A DNA stretch of 64,000 nucleotides from Ilyomonas sp965277535 (GCA_965277535.1 OZ255825.1:1860001-1924000); one strand, 5' to 3'; counted from the stretch's first letter, positions 35,158 through 44,055 are shown. A program made the numbers and translations. Notes: generated by a model from the sequence alone, not told the origin.

Positions 35158-35838
35158 TTATTTAATTGCACGAATCATCTCTCTTTTACCCGGCGGTCCG
35201 GGTAGCTTTTCTACTATAAAACCAACACTTTGCAAAGTACGTTTCACTGTTCCCTTGCAGCAATAGGTTACCAAAACGCCACCCCGAAGCAAGGAATTGT
35301 AAAGCTTTTGAAATACTTCGGCCTCCCACAATTCGTGTTGTGCGTTGGGCGCAAAAGCATCGAAATAAATCAAATGAAAATCTTGGTTGAAAAATAGATT
35401 TGGTAACGATGTATTTTGCTTGTGAAAAGTAAACTGCGGCGTTATCATTACATCTTCATGCCAGTTGCAAGAATGCAGCAAAAACAAAGATGGCGCAAGC
35501 GTATCATCGCCTAATTGGTCGCCATAGTTCAATCCCTTTATTTCTTCCGGCTGAAGCGGATGCAATTCAACAGTGGTATAATGAATTGGCGTGTTTTCTT
35601 TTGCGCCATTTTGTAGAGTGAGCAACGCATTTAAGCCGGTTCCAAAGCCCATTTCAAACACATTGATGCACTCGTTTGTTTTTGCCCGAAATTTTGAAAA
35701 CACATATTCCAGACCAGCTTCGATAAATACATGCTTGCTTTCCCTTATCGCACCATGAATGCTATGATACGTGAGACCACTGTCAGGAAAGACAATTGTG
35801 TGCGAACCATCTTTTGTAATCAACAGGCGCCGTTTCAT
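35158..35838 (-). CDS. mnmD: tRNA (5-methylaminomethyl-2-thiouridine)(34)-methyltransferase MnmD
   Basis: SAM-dependent methyltransferase finishing the mnm5(s2)U modification at the wobble position of certain tRNAs. The SAM-binding motif is NVFEMGFGTGLNALLTL, the substrate side includes YTTVELHPLQPEEI, and FDAFAPNAQHELWE is the diagnostic MnmD/MnmC signature. The 226-residue length corresponds to the standalone methyltransferase; the MnmC-type oxidoreductase domain is absent, as normal for Bacteroidota. The C-terminus GPPGKREMIRAIK is typical. It is transcribed toward the DUF5655 gene and starts next to a membrane-protein gene on the same strand. Confidence 0.93.
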   Translation of the reverse strand: MKRRLLITKDGSHTIVFPDSGLTYHSIHGAIRESKHVFIEAGLEYVFSKFRAKTNECINVFEMGFGTGLNALLTLQNGAKENTPIHYTTVELHPLQPEEIKGLNYGDQLGDDTLAPSLFLLHSCNWHEDVMITPQFTFHKQNTSLPNLFFNQDFHLIYFDAFAPNAQHELWEAEVFQKLYNSLLRGGVLVTYCCKGTVKRTLQSVGFIVEKLPGPPGKREMIRAIK

Positions 35839-35938
35839 TTATCAAAAATAAAACGCAATTCCGTGAGTGCCGATGCTACAATGAGTAAAGCCAGTAATTA
35901 GCTGGAAATGAATGAATTTATAACAAAACCAAAAGCAG

Positions 35939-36427
35939 TTAGGAAGCTTGCTCGCTTTCCTGCTTTTTGCTTGCCCCGAACGAAGTAAAAATGGCTGCAA
36001 AAAAACCTGTAATGGTGTTACCAAATGCAGATATCATTATCAACACAAACAACATTCCGTGCGTTGCATTGTGTGGCATAACAGCAGGAGCATGTTGTAA
36101 AGTTTCAGTGGTATTTTCAGCAGAAGCACTGGCATAAAATATCAAGTATAATAATAAGGAAAGAATAACCGATAAAGCAGCTCCGGTAAGCGAAAGGACG
36201 TGCCCTGAAATGGCAGAAGTAAGGGGCGAATCGGCAAACTTGTGCGCGCGGCTACTTAAATAAATAATGATAGCAACGGCCGCCATATACAGCACACTTC
36301 CTAAAAACAAAACCCAGATAGATTGAAAGGATTTGTTGTACAAAAAAATAACTACGGTAACACAATAAACAGCCGCTGCAATAAACCCGCGAAGCAGGTA
36401 TCTTTTAAAAAAATCTTTGGTGAACAT
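35939..36427 (-). CDS. Hypothetical four-TM membrane protein
   Basis: Unrecognised 162-residue integral membrane protein with four hydrophobic helices, near residues 12-32, 36-58, 75-98 and 122-148, joined by short loops. A positively charged N-terminus (FTKDFFKRYLLRG) suggests an inside N-terminus. The gene in the same orientation at 37727 encodes a similarly sized four-helix protein with a comparable start (YDFKQTLLSRCVLSG), and the two could be distant paralogues. The upstream Met at 36466 would add a polar leader; I chose 36427 because it gives a compact first helix. Confidence 0.6.
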   Translation of the reverse strand: MFTKDFFKRYLLRGFIAAAVYCVTVVIFLYNKSFQSIWVLFLGSVLYMAAVAIIIYLSSRAHKFADSPLTSAISGHVLSLTGAALSVILSLLLYLIFYASASAENTTETLQHAPAVMPHNATHGMLFVLIMISAFGNTITGFFAAIFTSFGASKKQESEQAS

Positions 36428-36622
36428 ATAATGGTTTTTATAGTTAGCGATGTAAACCACTCTCATAAACTATTCCATCATTTAGGTAAAACAAAAAATA
36501 GCGCTGGCTTGTTTGTTATCGCATTCATTTCATAATCAAATAAGAAATTGTTACAGTTAAAAAATCTATGGCAGCTTTTTTGAAATCAAACCTTTTTTAT
36601 CTCTGTAAAAACACTTTATACC

Positions 36623-37630
36623 GTGGCAAAAAATCAGTTCAAAAACAAAGTTGTTGTTATTACCGGTGCAACCGGCGGTGTGGGCAGAGCCACAGCGTGG
36701 GAGTTTGCCAAACAAGGCGCTAACATTGCGCTGCTGGCAAGAGAAGAACATCAACTGGAAGCCACCAAAATAGAAGTAGAACAATATGGTGGTAAAGCCA
36801 TTTGCATACCTACCGATGTTGCAGATGCTGAAGCGGTTGAAAGGGCTGCAATACAAACAGAGCAAGCGTTTGGACCGATTGACGTGTGGGTAAACAATGC
36901 CATGAACAGTGTGTTTGCCGAAGTCAAAAACATAACACCTGATGAATTTAAGCGCGTAACAGAAGTAACGTATTTAGGACAGGTGTATGGCGCCATGAAC
37001 GCATTGAAAAGAATGTTGCCCCGCGATAAAGGCTCTATCATTTTTGTGGGTTCTGCCCTTGCGTATCGTGGCATTCCGTTGCAAAGCGCTTACTGCGGAT
37101 CGAAGCATGGCATACAAGGCTTTTTTGATTCATTGCGAACCGAACTCATGCACGATAAAAGCAATGTTCACATTTGCATGGTGCAATTACCAGCAATGAA
37201 CACTACACAGTTTGGCTGGGTGTTAAGCAAGCTTCCCAACAAACCAAAACCAATGGGCAAAGTGTATCAGCCAGAAGTGGCGGCAAGAGCCATTGTGTTT
37301 GCGGCTGCTAATCAACGCCGTGAAGTGTGGGTGGGCTATCCAACTTATGAAGCGATTATCGGCAATCGCATTGCGCCGTGGTATGCCGATTGGGTATTGT
37401 CAAGAACAGGCATTGACGGACAACAAACGGATGAAAAAGTATTACCCGACAGAAAAAACAATGTATGGCAACCTGTGCCTGAAGACCGCGGTGCACATGG
37501 CAATTTCGGAAATATTGCCAAAAACAAAAGTATCACGCTTTGGGCTGCCGAAAACCGTAATACACTGCGGGCAATTGCAGCCGGCTCATTACTTGCGTTG
37601 GGTGCTTTCTTTTTCGCAAAAAGAAAATAA
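36623..37630 (+). CDS. SDR family oxidoreductase with C-terminal hydrophobic tail
   Basis: A 335-residue classical short-chain dehydrogenase. The cofactor motif is VVITGATGGVGRATAWEFA (T-G-x-x-x-G-x-G), the NNAM and active-site parts follow (DVWVNNAMNS, FVGSALAYRG), and the catalytic YxxxK is SAYCGSKHGIQG. It is about 80 residues longer than a minimal SDR: residues 250-310 are a polar extension and the last 20 residues (AAGSLLALGAFFFAK) form one membrane helix, a known arrangement in membrane-tethered SDRs. The start is GTG at 36623, giving the usual short basic leader before the Rossmann fold. Substrate unknown. Confidence 0.85.
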   Translation: MAKNQFKNKVVVITGATGGVGRATAWEFAKQGANIALLAREEHQLEATKIEVEQYGGKAICIPTDVADAEAVERAAIQTEQAFGPIDVWVNNAMNSVFAEVKNITPDEFKRVTEVTYLGQVYGAMNALKRMLPRDKGSIIFVGSALAYRGIPLQSAYCGSKHGIQGFFDSLRTELMHDKSNVHICMVQLPAMNTTQFGWVLSKLPNKPKPMGKVYQPEVAARAIVFAAANQRREVWVGYPTYEAIIGNRIAPWYADWVLSRTGIDGQQTDEKVLPDRKNNVWQPVPEDRGAHGNFGNIAKNKSITLWAAENRNTLRAIAAGSLLALGAFFFAKRK

Positions 37631-37726
37631 AGTTTTTTGTGCAAAAACAAACTGATTTGCTTTTATCGTACCAATCAGTATGCAGTACATCATAAACAGC
37701 GAAGGGAAATCACCAGCCGCTTTATA

Positions 37727-38149
37727 CTAGCTGTACAGCTTTTCATGATTTACGAAATAAGGCACTAAAAAAGCCGCACAAAGTCCGTCTACAATCACAA
37801 TGCCTGCAAATAAAATACGAAAGTCGTGTTGGTTCTCCGCATTATTAGAGCGTTGCGTTTGCGAAGCCGCATAAATACCAACCACCGTAAGTAACAGGAA
37901 AAAAATGATGTACATTATTTTTCCACTTTTTAATTTCAGCAAAAAGAACAATAGGATGCTTGCTACTAAAGTTAAAAGGATAGAACTGAAAATAAGAGAG
38001 GTGATATTAAAAACCTCTGATAAAGCATAGCCGGAAACTGCCCTGTAAATGAAATTGTAAACAACATTGATGAGAACAGCAGCCAAACCAGCCAATACAC
38101 CACTAAGCACGCATCTGCTTAGTAAGGTTTGCTTGAAATCGTAGTTCAT
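37727..38149 (-). CDS. Hypothetical four-TM membrane protein
   Basis: A 140-residue unrecognised membrane protein with four hydrophobic helices (about residues 13-32, 45-68, 75-92, 108-130). The last interhelical segment carries TQRSNNAENQHDFRI, the only long polar stretch. It may be a distant relative of the protein at 35939-36427, judging by length, topology and the N-terminal pattern. This is the last chromosomal gene before the integrated element: the gap from 38150 to 38390 holds only the displaced tRNA terminator. Single ATG start. Confidence 0.6.
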   Translation of the reverse strand: MNYDFKQTLLSRCVLSGVLAGLAAVLINVVYNFIYRAVSGYALSEVFNITSLIFSSILLTLVASILLFFLLKLKSGKIMYIIFFLLLTVVGIYAASQTQRSNNAENQHDFRILFAGIVIVDGLCAAFLVPYFVNHEKLYS

Positions 38150-38345
38150 GTGTTATAATTTTAAGAATCGTATGAAATAATAATTTGTACCAACACATAA
38201 ATAATGCCTTTATGAAAAATGTGCTCTGTTTCCGTTACAAGAAGCTTTGAACAGGCAGATAAAGATTTCTGATAATTTTTATAGTAGCTAAAACAATTCC
38301 GCGCTTTACTTACTATTGAGTTAGAGAAAGCCGGAGCATAAAAAA

Positions 38346-38384
38346 AGCCTGTTGAAGCGTTATATTCATTCGCTTCAGCAGGCT
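38346..38384 (-). terminator. Displaced terminator of the tRNA-Leu gene
   Basis: A 14-bp stem (38346-38359 with 38371-38384, one wobble) is followed on the minus strand by a run of six T. It lies six bases from the left attachment repeat on its outer side. If the element is excised in silico, it falls just beyond the 3' end of tRNA-Leu, so it is most simply that gene's original terminator, now about 25 kb away. Confidence 0.75.
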
Positions 38385-38390
38385 TTGCAT

Positions 38391-38407
38391 GTGCCTCAGG
38401 CGGGAAT
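38391..38407. repeat. Left attachment-site repeat (attL core)
   Basis: Identical over 17 bases to 63372-63388 and different immediately outside (t/a on the left, a/c on the right). It is a fragment of the tRNA 3' end with no tRNA attached. Confidence 0.92.
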
Positions 38408-38518
38408 ACAACCACCTTTTTTAATACAGCAATCTTAATCTAAAAGCGTTACTGGTAAAGCATTCCAGCAATTCTATTTTCCTTTAGTTGCCCTTTATTT
38501 GACATTCGTTTCTCACTT

Positions 38519-38537
38519 TTTGTTACTCTATTGTTAC
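38519..38537. repeat. Left copy of 19-bp end-associated repeat
   Basis: The sequence tttgttactctattgttac occurs here, 112 bases inside the left repeat, and again at 63304-63322, 49 bases inside the right repeat. Position suggests integrase or excisionase arm-type binding sites. The internal gttac duplication gives each copy two half sites. Confidence 0.65.
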
Positions 38538-38599
38538 CGGAGCAACAAACTTATTGTTTAAATTCATACCTTAGAGCAACGAAAGGAAAACAAACGAAA

Positions 38600-39673
38600 A
38601 TGAGTGTTATTTTACGAAAGCGTAAGAATGCGGACGGTTCTGTTACATTAAGACTTGATATTTATAATAACGGTGTAAGGCAAATTGAAACGTTAAAGCA
38701 TTTAAAGCTTGCCAAGCCTTCTAATTTGATTGACCGGGAGCAGAATAAAGAACGGTTGAAGCAAGCGCAGGAAATAGCCGTTGCCCGCGCTGCTGATCTG
38801 CAGGCCACGAATTACAGTATGGTATCGGATGCTGGTAAAAAAACAATTGTTACGGCATGGATGCAGAGCTATATCAACGTCTATACAAAAAAAGACAAAC
38901 GCAACCTGCAGGGTGTATTAAATCACTTTATCAATTTTCTTGCAGATCGAAAGAAAAGTAATCTCACGTTTGTTAACCTCTCTGCTCTACTCATCGAAGA
39001 ATTCATAGAGTACCTGGAAGACCACGGTACCGGCGAAGGTCCGGCCTCATACTACAGACGCTTTACGAAGATGGTAAGAGCAGCTTATCGTAAGCATTTG
39101 ATGAAGGAAAATATTTTGGACTTTGTAGAGCGCAAGATAAAAGGCAAGGCAAAAAAGAAAGAAATTCTCACCATTGAAGAAATCAAGGTTTTAAGCGGTA
39201 CACCGATCGAAAGCAAGGAAGTGAGAAGGGGCTTTTTATGCACTTGTGTAACCGGTTTGCGCTGGTGCGATATAAAACCTTTAAGATGGCGATCTGTTGA
39301 CCTCAGGAACCGACTGGTTACTGTTCTTGAACAAAGCAAGACTGAGGAGCCAGTAGTAATTCCTTTGAATGATGTTGCCATAAAGCTTTTTGGTAAACCC
39401 GGTAAACCTGATGAGAACGTGTTTCAGTTACCAAGTGCAAACGGCGCCAATAAAACGGTGAAAGCCTGGGTCAAACGTGCCGGTATCGAGAAAAAGATAA
39501 CCTGGCACAATGGACGGCACTCCTTTGGCACCAATCTAATATTTGCCGATGTTGATCTACTAACCACTTCAAAGCTTTTAGGCCATACCAGTGTAAAGCA
39601 TACGCAACGCTATGTTGATACAGCCAGGGAAATGAAAGAATCAGCAACTCATAAACTCAACTTTGAATTGTAA
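38600..39673 (+). CDS. Tyrosine-type site-specific recombinase (integrase)
   Basis: Catalyses integration and excision of the element at tRNA-Leu. The N-terminal arm-binding region is VILRKRKNADGSVTLRLDIY, followed by a SAM-like core-binding domain (residues about 95-185). The catalytic domain contains Arg in CTCVTGLRWCDIKPLRW, His-x-x-Arg in TWHNGRHSFGTNLI, and the final His and Tyr nucleophile in LGHTSVKHTQRYVDTA. All key residues are present, so it should be active. The frame opens 23 codons earlier, but the ATG at 38600 gives the usual start. A near-consensus promoter (taccttag) precedes it. The 357-residue length fits phage-type integrases of Bacteroidota. Confidence 0.95.
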   Translation: MSVILRKRKNADGSVTLRLDIYNNGVRQIETLKHLKLAKPSNLIDREQNKERLKQAQEIAVARAADLQATNYSMVSDAGKKTIVTAWMQSYINVYTKKDKRNLQGVLNHFINFLADRKKSNLTFVNLSALLIEEFIEYLEDHGTGEGPASYYRRFTKMVRAAYRKHLMKENILDFVERKIKGKAKKKEILTIEEIKVLSGTPIESKEVRRGFLCTCVTGLRWCDIKPLRWRSVDLRNRLVTVLEQSKTEEPVVIPLNDVAIKLFGKPGKPDENVFQLPSANGANKTVKAWVKRAGIEKKITWHNGRHSFGTNLIFADVDLLTTSKLLGHTSVKHTQRYVDTAREMKESATHKLNFEL

Positions 39674-39677
39674 AAGC

Positions 39678-40880
39678 ATGGCAGGAATAGAAATAAACAA
39701 TGAAAGGAACGAAGCAGCATATCTGGTTGAATTATTGGAAGGGCTTTACGCCGAATTGACCACTGAAAAGCTTATTTCCATTATATCATTAAGCAATCTG
39801 CTTTACAAAAAAGTGATACAAAGATGCTATGATAAAGGGGTTTTCCATGTAATGTCTAATGGCAAAGTCCGCAGTGTTTCTACTGTTGTCATGGAAATAG
39901 AACCTATAGGCAGTCTCTATCAATATCTTATTTTAAAATTAGGCGATGCATCAGATTATTTCTTTCGTGCACTACAGGCAGTAGTGAGAGATAATACTTT
40001 CAGCGATGCAGCCGAAGCCGATTCTATAGAAAATGGCTTCGCTATTTTAAATCTGTTTGCACCACCAGATATAGCTCAGGCAATTAGTAAAGTAAGGTGG
40101 AGGGCGAAATATGTTAGAAGGATTGTGAAAAATGAAAGCTACAAATGGACAAAAGAGAAAGCATCACAATTTATTGCAGAAACTCTAAAAAAGATAGAAT
40201 TTTATCATTCAGATAAAGCCATCAAAATAAACGAACTCCAAAATCAAATAAAAGAACAATTCGAGAACATAAAAGCCTATAATAAAAAATCAAAAGACTT
40301 ATATACCTATTCCACTGAGACATTTTTTGAAAGTGGGAGATTAAAAATTGACGAGGTTGACTTATGCGAATTCTTTTATTTAGCTGAAAGGAAAACAGGC
40401 GGATGGCAGCAATGCACGACCATATTTTTAGAGTTGAATACCTACTTTAACAGTCATCAGGAAATCATCTATCTAAAGCAAATTATTACAGACTTAACAA
40501 GGAATAGGAGCAACGATGAATCGAAACTATCTTTTGAATGTACATTGAACAATAACCAGATAAATGAAATTGCTCAATTGATAGCGAGTATAAATTTGTT
40601 TAAAGATACGCCCGACATACAAACATTAAAGTCATTATTTGCCGGAGAACTTGAGACGCCGCTATATGTAAACAATAATCAAAACCTGGCTGTGTTATTT
40701 AATGGGCTCCAACCTGTTTATATTACACGTAATTGGCAAAGCATTATCGAAAAAAACAAATGCTTCATTGGCAAAAAAGGTAAGTATTTAGACGCAAAAA
40801 ACCTCTCTGCTTCTTTAACTAATGCGAATCGCACCACCTCCGACTATAAAAAGATCACCTCCTTTATAAAAACCAATTAG
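39678..40880 (+). CDS. Hypothetical protein following the integrase
   Basis: A 400-residue soluble protein I cannot assign. The middle (residues about 130-215) is charged and helical, with a probable coiled coil in KIEFYHSDKAIKINELQNQI. The C-terminal 70 residues (LAVLFNGLQPVYITRNWQSI, SLTNANRTTSDYKKITSFI) have the character of a conserved domain seen at the ends of Bacteroidota mobile-element regulators, but I cannot name it. It starts four bases after the integrase stop, so the two are probably cotranscribed. The upstream in-frame Met at 39663 would overlap the integrase. Its stop codon lies within a 9-base direct repeat (aattagtac, 40875-40883 and 40886-40894). Confidence 0.7.
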   Translation: MAGIEINNERNEAAYLVELLEGLYAELTTEKLISIISLSNLLYKKVIQRCYDKGVFHVMSNGKVRSVSTVVMEIEPIGSLYQYLILKLGDASDYFFRALQAVVRDNTFSDAAEADSIENGFAILNLFAPPDIAQAISKVRWRAKYVRRIVKNESYKWTKEKASQFIAETLKKIEFYHSDKAIKINELQNQIKEQFENIKAYNKKSKDLYTYSTETFFESGRLKIDEVDLCEFFYLAERKTGGWQQCTTIFLELNTYFNSHQEIIYLKQIITDLTRNRSNDESKLSFECTLNNNQINEIAQLIASINLFKDTPDIQTLKSLFAGELETPLYVNNNQNLAVLFNGLQPVYITRNWQSIIEKNKCFIGKKGKYLDAKNLSASLTNANRTTSDYKKITSFIKTN

Positions 40881-40938
40881 TACCTAATTAGTACTAACTC
40901 CTTCGCTTCTTTTCGCTTCTATTTTTACACTCGTTATT

Positions 40939-40952
40939 GATAAGCGCTTATC
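40939..40952. promoter_or_regulatory. 14-bp perfect palindrome, candidate operator
   Basis: The sequence gataagcgcttatc is its own reverse complement and sits 25 bases before the HTH gene start at 40978, in a 97-base gap. This is a likely site for a dimeric regulator, perhaps the HTH product itself. Confidence 0.5.
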
Positions 40953-40977
40953 CATTTAAAAATTTCAATTTAAAGAA

Positions 40978-41235
40978 ATGGATTTTTCAAACAAACGAGT
41001 ATTAACACTTGCAGAAGGTTGCGAGTATTTAGGCTATGCAAAAAGCTATGTCTATAAACTAACCTCTGCGGGAGTATTACCACATAGCAAGCCCAACGGC
41101 AAGACAATTTATTTTGACAAGGAAAAGCTTGAACAGTGGATGCTTTCTAATCCTAAGGAAACAAGAGAGATTCAACAGGTGAACGCCGCAACTTATATCA
41201 CCACTAAGCAAACAAAAGGAGGCGTTCATGTATAA
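40978..41235 (+). CDS. Excisionase-type (MerR-like HTH_17) DNA-binding protein
   Basis: An 85-residue protein with the standard helix-turn-helix of the HTH_17 family: RVLTLAEGCEYLGYAKSYVY, then VLPHSKPNGKTIYFDKEKLE with the beta-wing and the terminal helix. In Bacteroidota mobile elements this protein type typically stands just before replication or mobilisation genes and acts as an excisionase or transcription regulator. Here it overlaps the RepA-like ATPase gene by eight bases, implying translational coupling, and a 14-bp palindrome lies upstream. A second, longer HTH protein of the same type is encoded at 54146. Confidence 0.85.
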   Translation: MDFSNKRVLTLAEGCEYLGYAKSYVYKLTSAGVLPHSKPNGKTIYFDKEKLEQWMLSNPKETREIQQVNAATYITTKQTKGGVHV

Positions 41236-42502
41236 CACAAACGCCTCCTATACAAAAAATTCAACGCAAGACAAAAGTAACGAAAATATAGAACCGGTTT
41301 TTCAATTTGATGGCATCAAACCTGAAGACATCATAGAAGACGCGGAACAATTCAGTGAGGATGCAGATAAGGAGAACAACTCAACGAACAAAAGCGAAAT
41401 TTCAGCAAACTTAAAAACGGCACTTGAAAGCAGAGAAACACTGCGTCAATTGAAATCTGGCAAAATAAAATTCAGTGAAGCCATACTAAAGCAAAATGAT
41501 AAAGCAATTTTCTTTCCTCATACAATTAATGTTATTCAAGGGCAAAACGGTGTTCATAAAAGCAGATTAGCAGAGAATATATGTTCTGCATTTTTAAAGC
41601 GACATGATTGCCACAATGAGCTATTGGGCTTTAGGAGAACAAATTTTGACACATTCTATACGGTTGTTTATGTGGACACCGAACGTAATCTATCAGAGCA
41701 GTTACCTTATGCCCTTCAAACCATTCAAACCCAAGCTGGTTACGATATTTCAGACCACCCTCATGGCTTTGAATATATCAGCCTTCTGCAAATCAATCGC
41801 AAAGAGAGATTCATAGTGCTTAATGATTACATCGCCTACTTAAGGAATACCATTAAAAGCCCATTATTTATTGTTCTTGACGTTTCTACCGATTGCATAG
41901 AAGACTTCAATAAAACCGACAAGAGCATGGAATTAATAGACCTTATGAACATGCTTATTAATAAGCACAATGTGATATTCTTATGCCTCATTCACGAAAA
42001 CCCAAGCAGCGAAAAAGCGAGAGGTCATTTTGGAACAGAACTGATGAATAAAGCCAGCACAGCCATGCAAGTGAGCTTTGAAAAGGATGCTAATCAAAAT
42101 AACACAGATTTGATCAGGGTGAAATATCTGAAATGCAGAAGTACAGCAAGGCATACTCCATTTTATGTCAAATACAGCGATGAAGCCAAAGGGCTAATTC
42201 TGGCAGGTGAAAGTGATGTGTCTAATGTAATTAACAACCGGAAAACAAAAGCAGGACACGAAGACATAATAGAGTTCTTAGAAATGTATTTAGGTGATGG
42301 CGCCGCGCTTTCGAGAACTGATTTGTTAGACCGGCTCTGCAAAGATTTTAAGGCCAGCCAGCGCACTATTGAAGATAGGATTAAAGAAATTATGGATGGG
42401 GATTTTGAAATTTCAGACAACCAGGGCAGAAAAAGCAGTCTTTGCAAAGAAACTTTGGAAAAAACGGTTTACTACAAACTTAAAATTCATGAAAATGTTT
42501 AG
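41228..42502 (+). CDS. RepA-like AAA ATPase (DnaB/RecA-fold replication helicase)
   Basis: A 424-residue cytosolic ATPase of the RepA/AAA_25 type, probably the replicative helicase of the element's excised form. Walker A is present as VIQGQNGVHKSRLAE, and Walker B is SPLFIVLDVSTDCIED. The signature HENPSSEKARGHFGTEL matches the RepA-type sensor region. The first 90 residues are acidic and polar (EDAEQFSEDADKENNSTNKS). The last 90 residues (AGHEDIIEFLEMYLGDGAAL, ASQRTIEDRIKEIMDGDFEI) look like a winged-helix end. It overlaps the HTH gene and is followed immediately by the repeat cluster at 42511-42622, which may contain its binding sites. Confidence 0.82.
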   Translation: MYNTNASYTKNSTQDKSNENIEPVFQFDGIKPEDIIEDAEQFSEDADKENNSTNKSEISANLKTALESRETLRQLKSGKIKFSEAILKQNDKAIFFPHTINVIQGQNGVHKSRLAENICSAFLKRHDCHNELLGFRRTNFDTFYTVVYVDTERNLSEQLPYALQTIQTQAGYDISDHPHGFEYISLLQINRKERFIVLNDYIAYLRNTIKSPLFIVLDVSTDCIEDFNKTDKSMELIDLMNMLINKHNVIFLCLIHENPSSEKARGHFGTELMNKASTAMQVSFEKDANQNNTDLIRVKYLKCRSTARHTPFYVKYSDEAKGLILAGESDVSNVINNRKTKAGHEDIIEFLEMYLGDGAALSRTDLLDRLCKDFKASQRTIEDRIKEIMDGDFEISDNQGRKSSLCKETLEKTVYYKLKIHENV

Positions 42503-42510
42503 TACCAATC

Positions 42511-42622
42511 GTTTGCAAGTTTGCAAAACACAGTTGCAAGGGTTGCTTGCAAACATCAACACACGTTTGCAAGTTTGCAAACCCCTATATATGCCTTTGC
42601 AAACTTGCAAACATCTTTTACC
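42511..42622. repeat. Iteron-like inverted-repeat cluster and leader (copy A)
   Basis: gtttgcaagtttgcaaa occurs at 42511-42527 and 42565-42581. Its exact reverse complement is at 42596-42612, separated from the second copy by the 14-base spacer cccctatatatgcc, so 42565-42612 can form a strong hairpin. A partial copy lies at 42543-42554. The 60 bases 42563-42622 recur, inverted and with three differences, at 50683-50741. The cluster sits between the RepA-like gene and a 63-residue ORF, 16 bases before its ATG. It could be a replication origin, an operator or a regulated leader. Confidence 0.75.
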
Positions 42623-42638
42623 GATTAAAGTAAGCTTC

Positions 42639-42830
42639 ATGAATCAGCAAAAAATCAATCAAAAGAAGTTACACGAATTCGTAAGCACAGTGATGCATGA
42701 AGCACCGAGCACCTACCAAAGTGTTATCGGTATGGTTTACTCACTGATCGAAGACAAGCGACTAATCAGCCTTGACAAGTTATTAAAAGAAAACTATCCT
42801 GAATACTATCAAACCACTCAACAGAAGTAA
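42639..42830 (+). CDS. Small hypothetical protein under the copy A leader
   Basis: A 63-residue soluble, charged protein (NQQKINQKKLHEFVSTVMHE, then SVIGMVYSLIEDKRLISLDK). I do not recognise it. The frame is open much further upstream, but that part translates the iteron-like repeats (repeating LQVCK), so the ATG at 42639 is preferred. It lies 16 bases after the conserved 60-base leader, as the HEPN-like gene does on the other strand, so both may answer to the same signal. One base separates its stop codon from the following primase-like gene, suggesting one transcript. Confidence 0.6.
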   Translation: MNQQKINQKKLHEFVSTVMHEAPSTYQSVIGMVYSLIEDKRLISLDKLLKENYPEYYQTTQQK

Positions 42831-42831
42831 C

Positions 42832-44055
42832 ATGAACGGTCATACTTACATATTACAACCGTATAAGGGAATTAACAGCCGGCATCGTTGCCCCGGTTGT
42901 AATCATCGGGGTAAAACGTTTGCCCTGTATGTAAATACGGAAACCGGCGAACCGCTCGCGGACCATGTTGGCAGATGCAACCGTGAAGACAAATGTGGCT
43001 ATCATCAGACACCCAAACAATACTTCACTGATAATAATATTCTTTTTAATACAGTTCAAACAAAGCAGTTTGTAAGACCCCAATCCGTTATTGCAACAAA
43101 GCCTATTTCATACGCTTCGTTTGATATGTTTAAGCAATCGTTGAAGCATTATGAGCAAAACAACTTTGTTATTTACCTGCAAACGCTTTTTGGTATCGCA
43201 ATAACAAAAGAACTGATAGCAAAATATTTCACTGGAACCTCAAAACACTGGAACGGCGCAACCATCTTTTGGCAGATTGATAGAAACGGAAAGATAAGAG
43301 CCGGTAAAATCATGCTTTACAGTGCTGATAATGGCAAGAGAGTAAAGGAGCCATTCAATCACATTACATGGGTACATAAAGCCTTGAAACAGGAAGATTA
43401 CAACCTGCAGCAATGCTTTTTCGGCGAACACCTATTGAAAGACAAAACAAAGCCTGTTGCGATTGTTGAAAGTGAGAAAACATCCATCATTGCCAGCGTT
43501 TATCTGCCTCAATTCATTTGGCTGGCATGTGGCAGCAAAGATGGATTGAGTGAACAAAAATGCCGTGTGCTTGCTGGCAGAAAAGTAATTCTGTTTCCTG
43601 ATGTCAACGCTTTTTATAAATGGACTAAAAAAGCAGAGGAATTAAAGCACGTAACAACATTTCGTGTTTCTGATTTACTCGAAAGAAAAAGCACAGCAGA
43701 AGAGAAAGAACAGGGGTTGGACTTAGCCGATTATCTTATCAGGTACGATTATAAAGAATTTCAGAAACCCAAGCAACAACGAGAGGTTAACGGCACAGAC
43801 ATACTTATTGATAATATAATCAGCACACCTGTTGAAATCATTACACCGGCAGAGTTTGGCAACCTAAGAATGTTGCTTGTTAAAACAGAAACCGGCTATT
43901 ATGATGTATTGCTTGACAGTGAAGGTAAGCACGTAACCGAAATGACGGACCAGGCAAAGAATTTAGAACAATATTTTAATAAACAATTCAGACAGGCAAA
44001 GATTGAAGGCGTGGAATGCCTTGCCCACATACTTACTAAATCAACAATATCATGA
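42832..44055 (+). CDS. Primase-like protein with zinc finger and Toprim domain
   Basis: A 407-residue protein probably priming element DNA replication. The N-terminal zinc-binding motif pairs C-x2-C in HRCPGCNHRGKTF with Cys residues in VGRCNREDKCGYHQTP, as in DnaG/CHC2-type fingers. The Toprim-like core has the glutamate in PVAIVESEKTSIIASV and the aspartate in VILFPDVNAFYKW, with LACGSKDGLSEQK between. The middle resembles the DUF6371-type region seen in Bacteroidota phages and conjugative elements. It is shorter than a full DnaG and has no helicase domain; the RepA-like ATPase upstream supplies that. It overlaps the nuclease gene by four bases. Confidence 0.78.
   Translation: MNGHTYILQPYKGINSRHRCPGCNHRGKTFALYVNTETGEPLADHVGRCNREDKCGYHQTPKQYFTDNNILFNTVQTKQFVRPQSVIATKPISYASFDMFKQSLKHYEQNNFVIYLQTLFGIAITKELIAKYFTGTSKHWNGATIFWQIDRNGKIRAGKIMLYSADNGKRVKEPFNHITWVHKALKQEDYNLQQCFFGEHLLKDKTKPVAIVESEKTSIIASVYLPQFIWLACGSKDGLSEQKCRVLAGRKVILFPDVNAFYKWTKKAEELKHVTTFRVSDLLERKSTAEEKEQGLDLADYLIRYDYKEFQKPKQQREVNGTDILIDNIISTPVEIITPAEFGNLRMLLVKTETGYYDVLLDSEGKHVTEMTDQAKNLEQYFNKQFRQAKIEGVECLAHILTKSTIS

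Noticed and set aside
38161..38415. 84-codon minus-strand ORF across the left attachment site
   Set aside because: It spans the displaced terminator hairpin and the 17-base repeat; its composition reflects these structures, not a protein.
42369..42638. Upstream extension of the 63-residue gene inside the repeat cluster
   Set aside because: The added translation repeats LQVCK from the iteron-like DNA and overlaps the RepA-like gene in another frame; the ATG at 42639 is far better.
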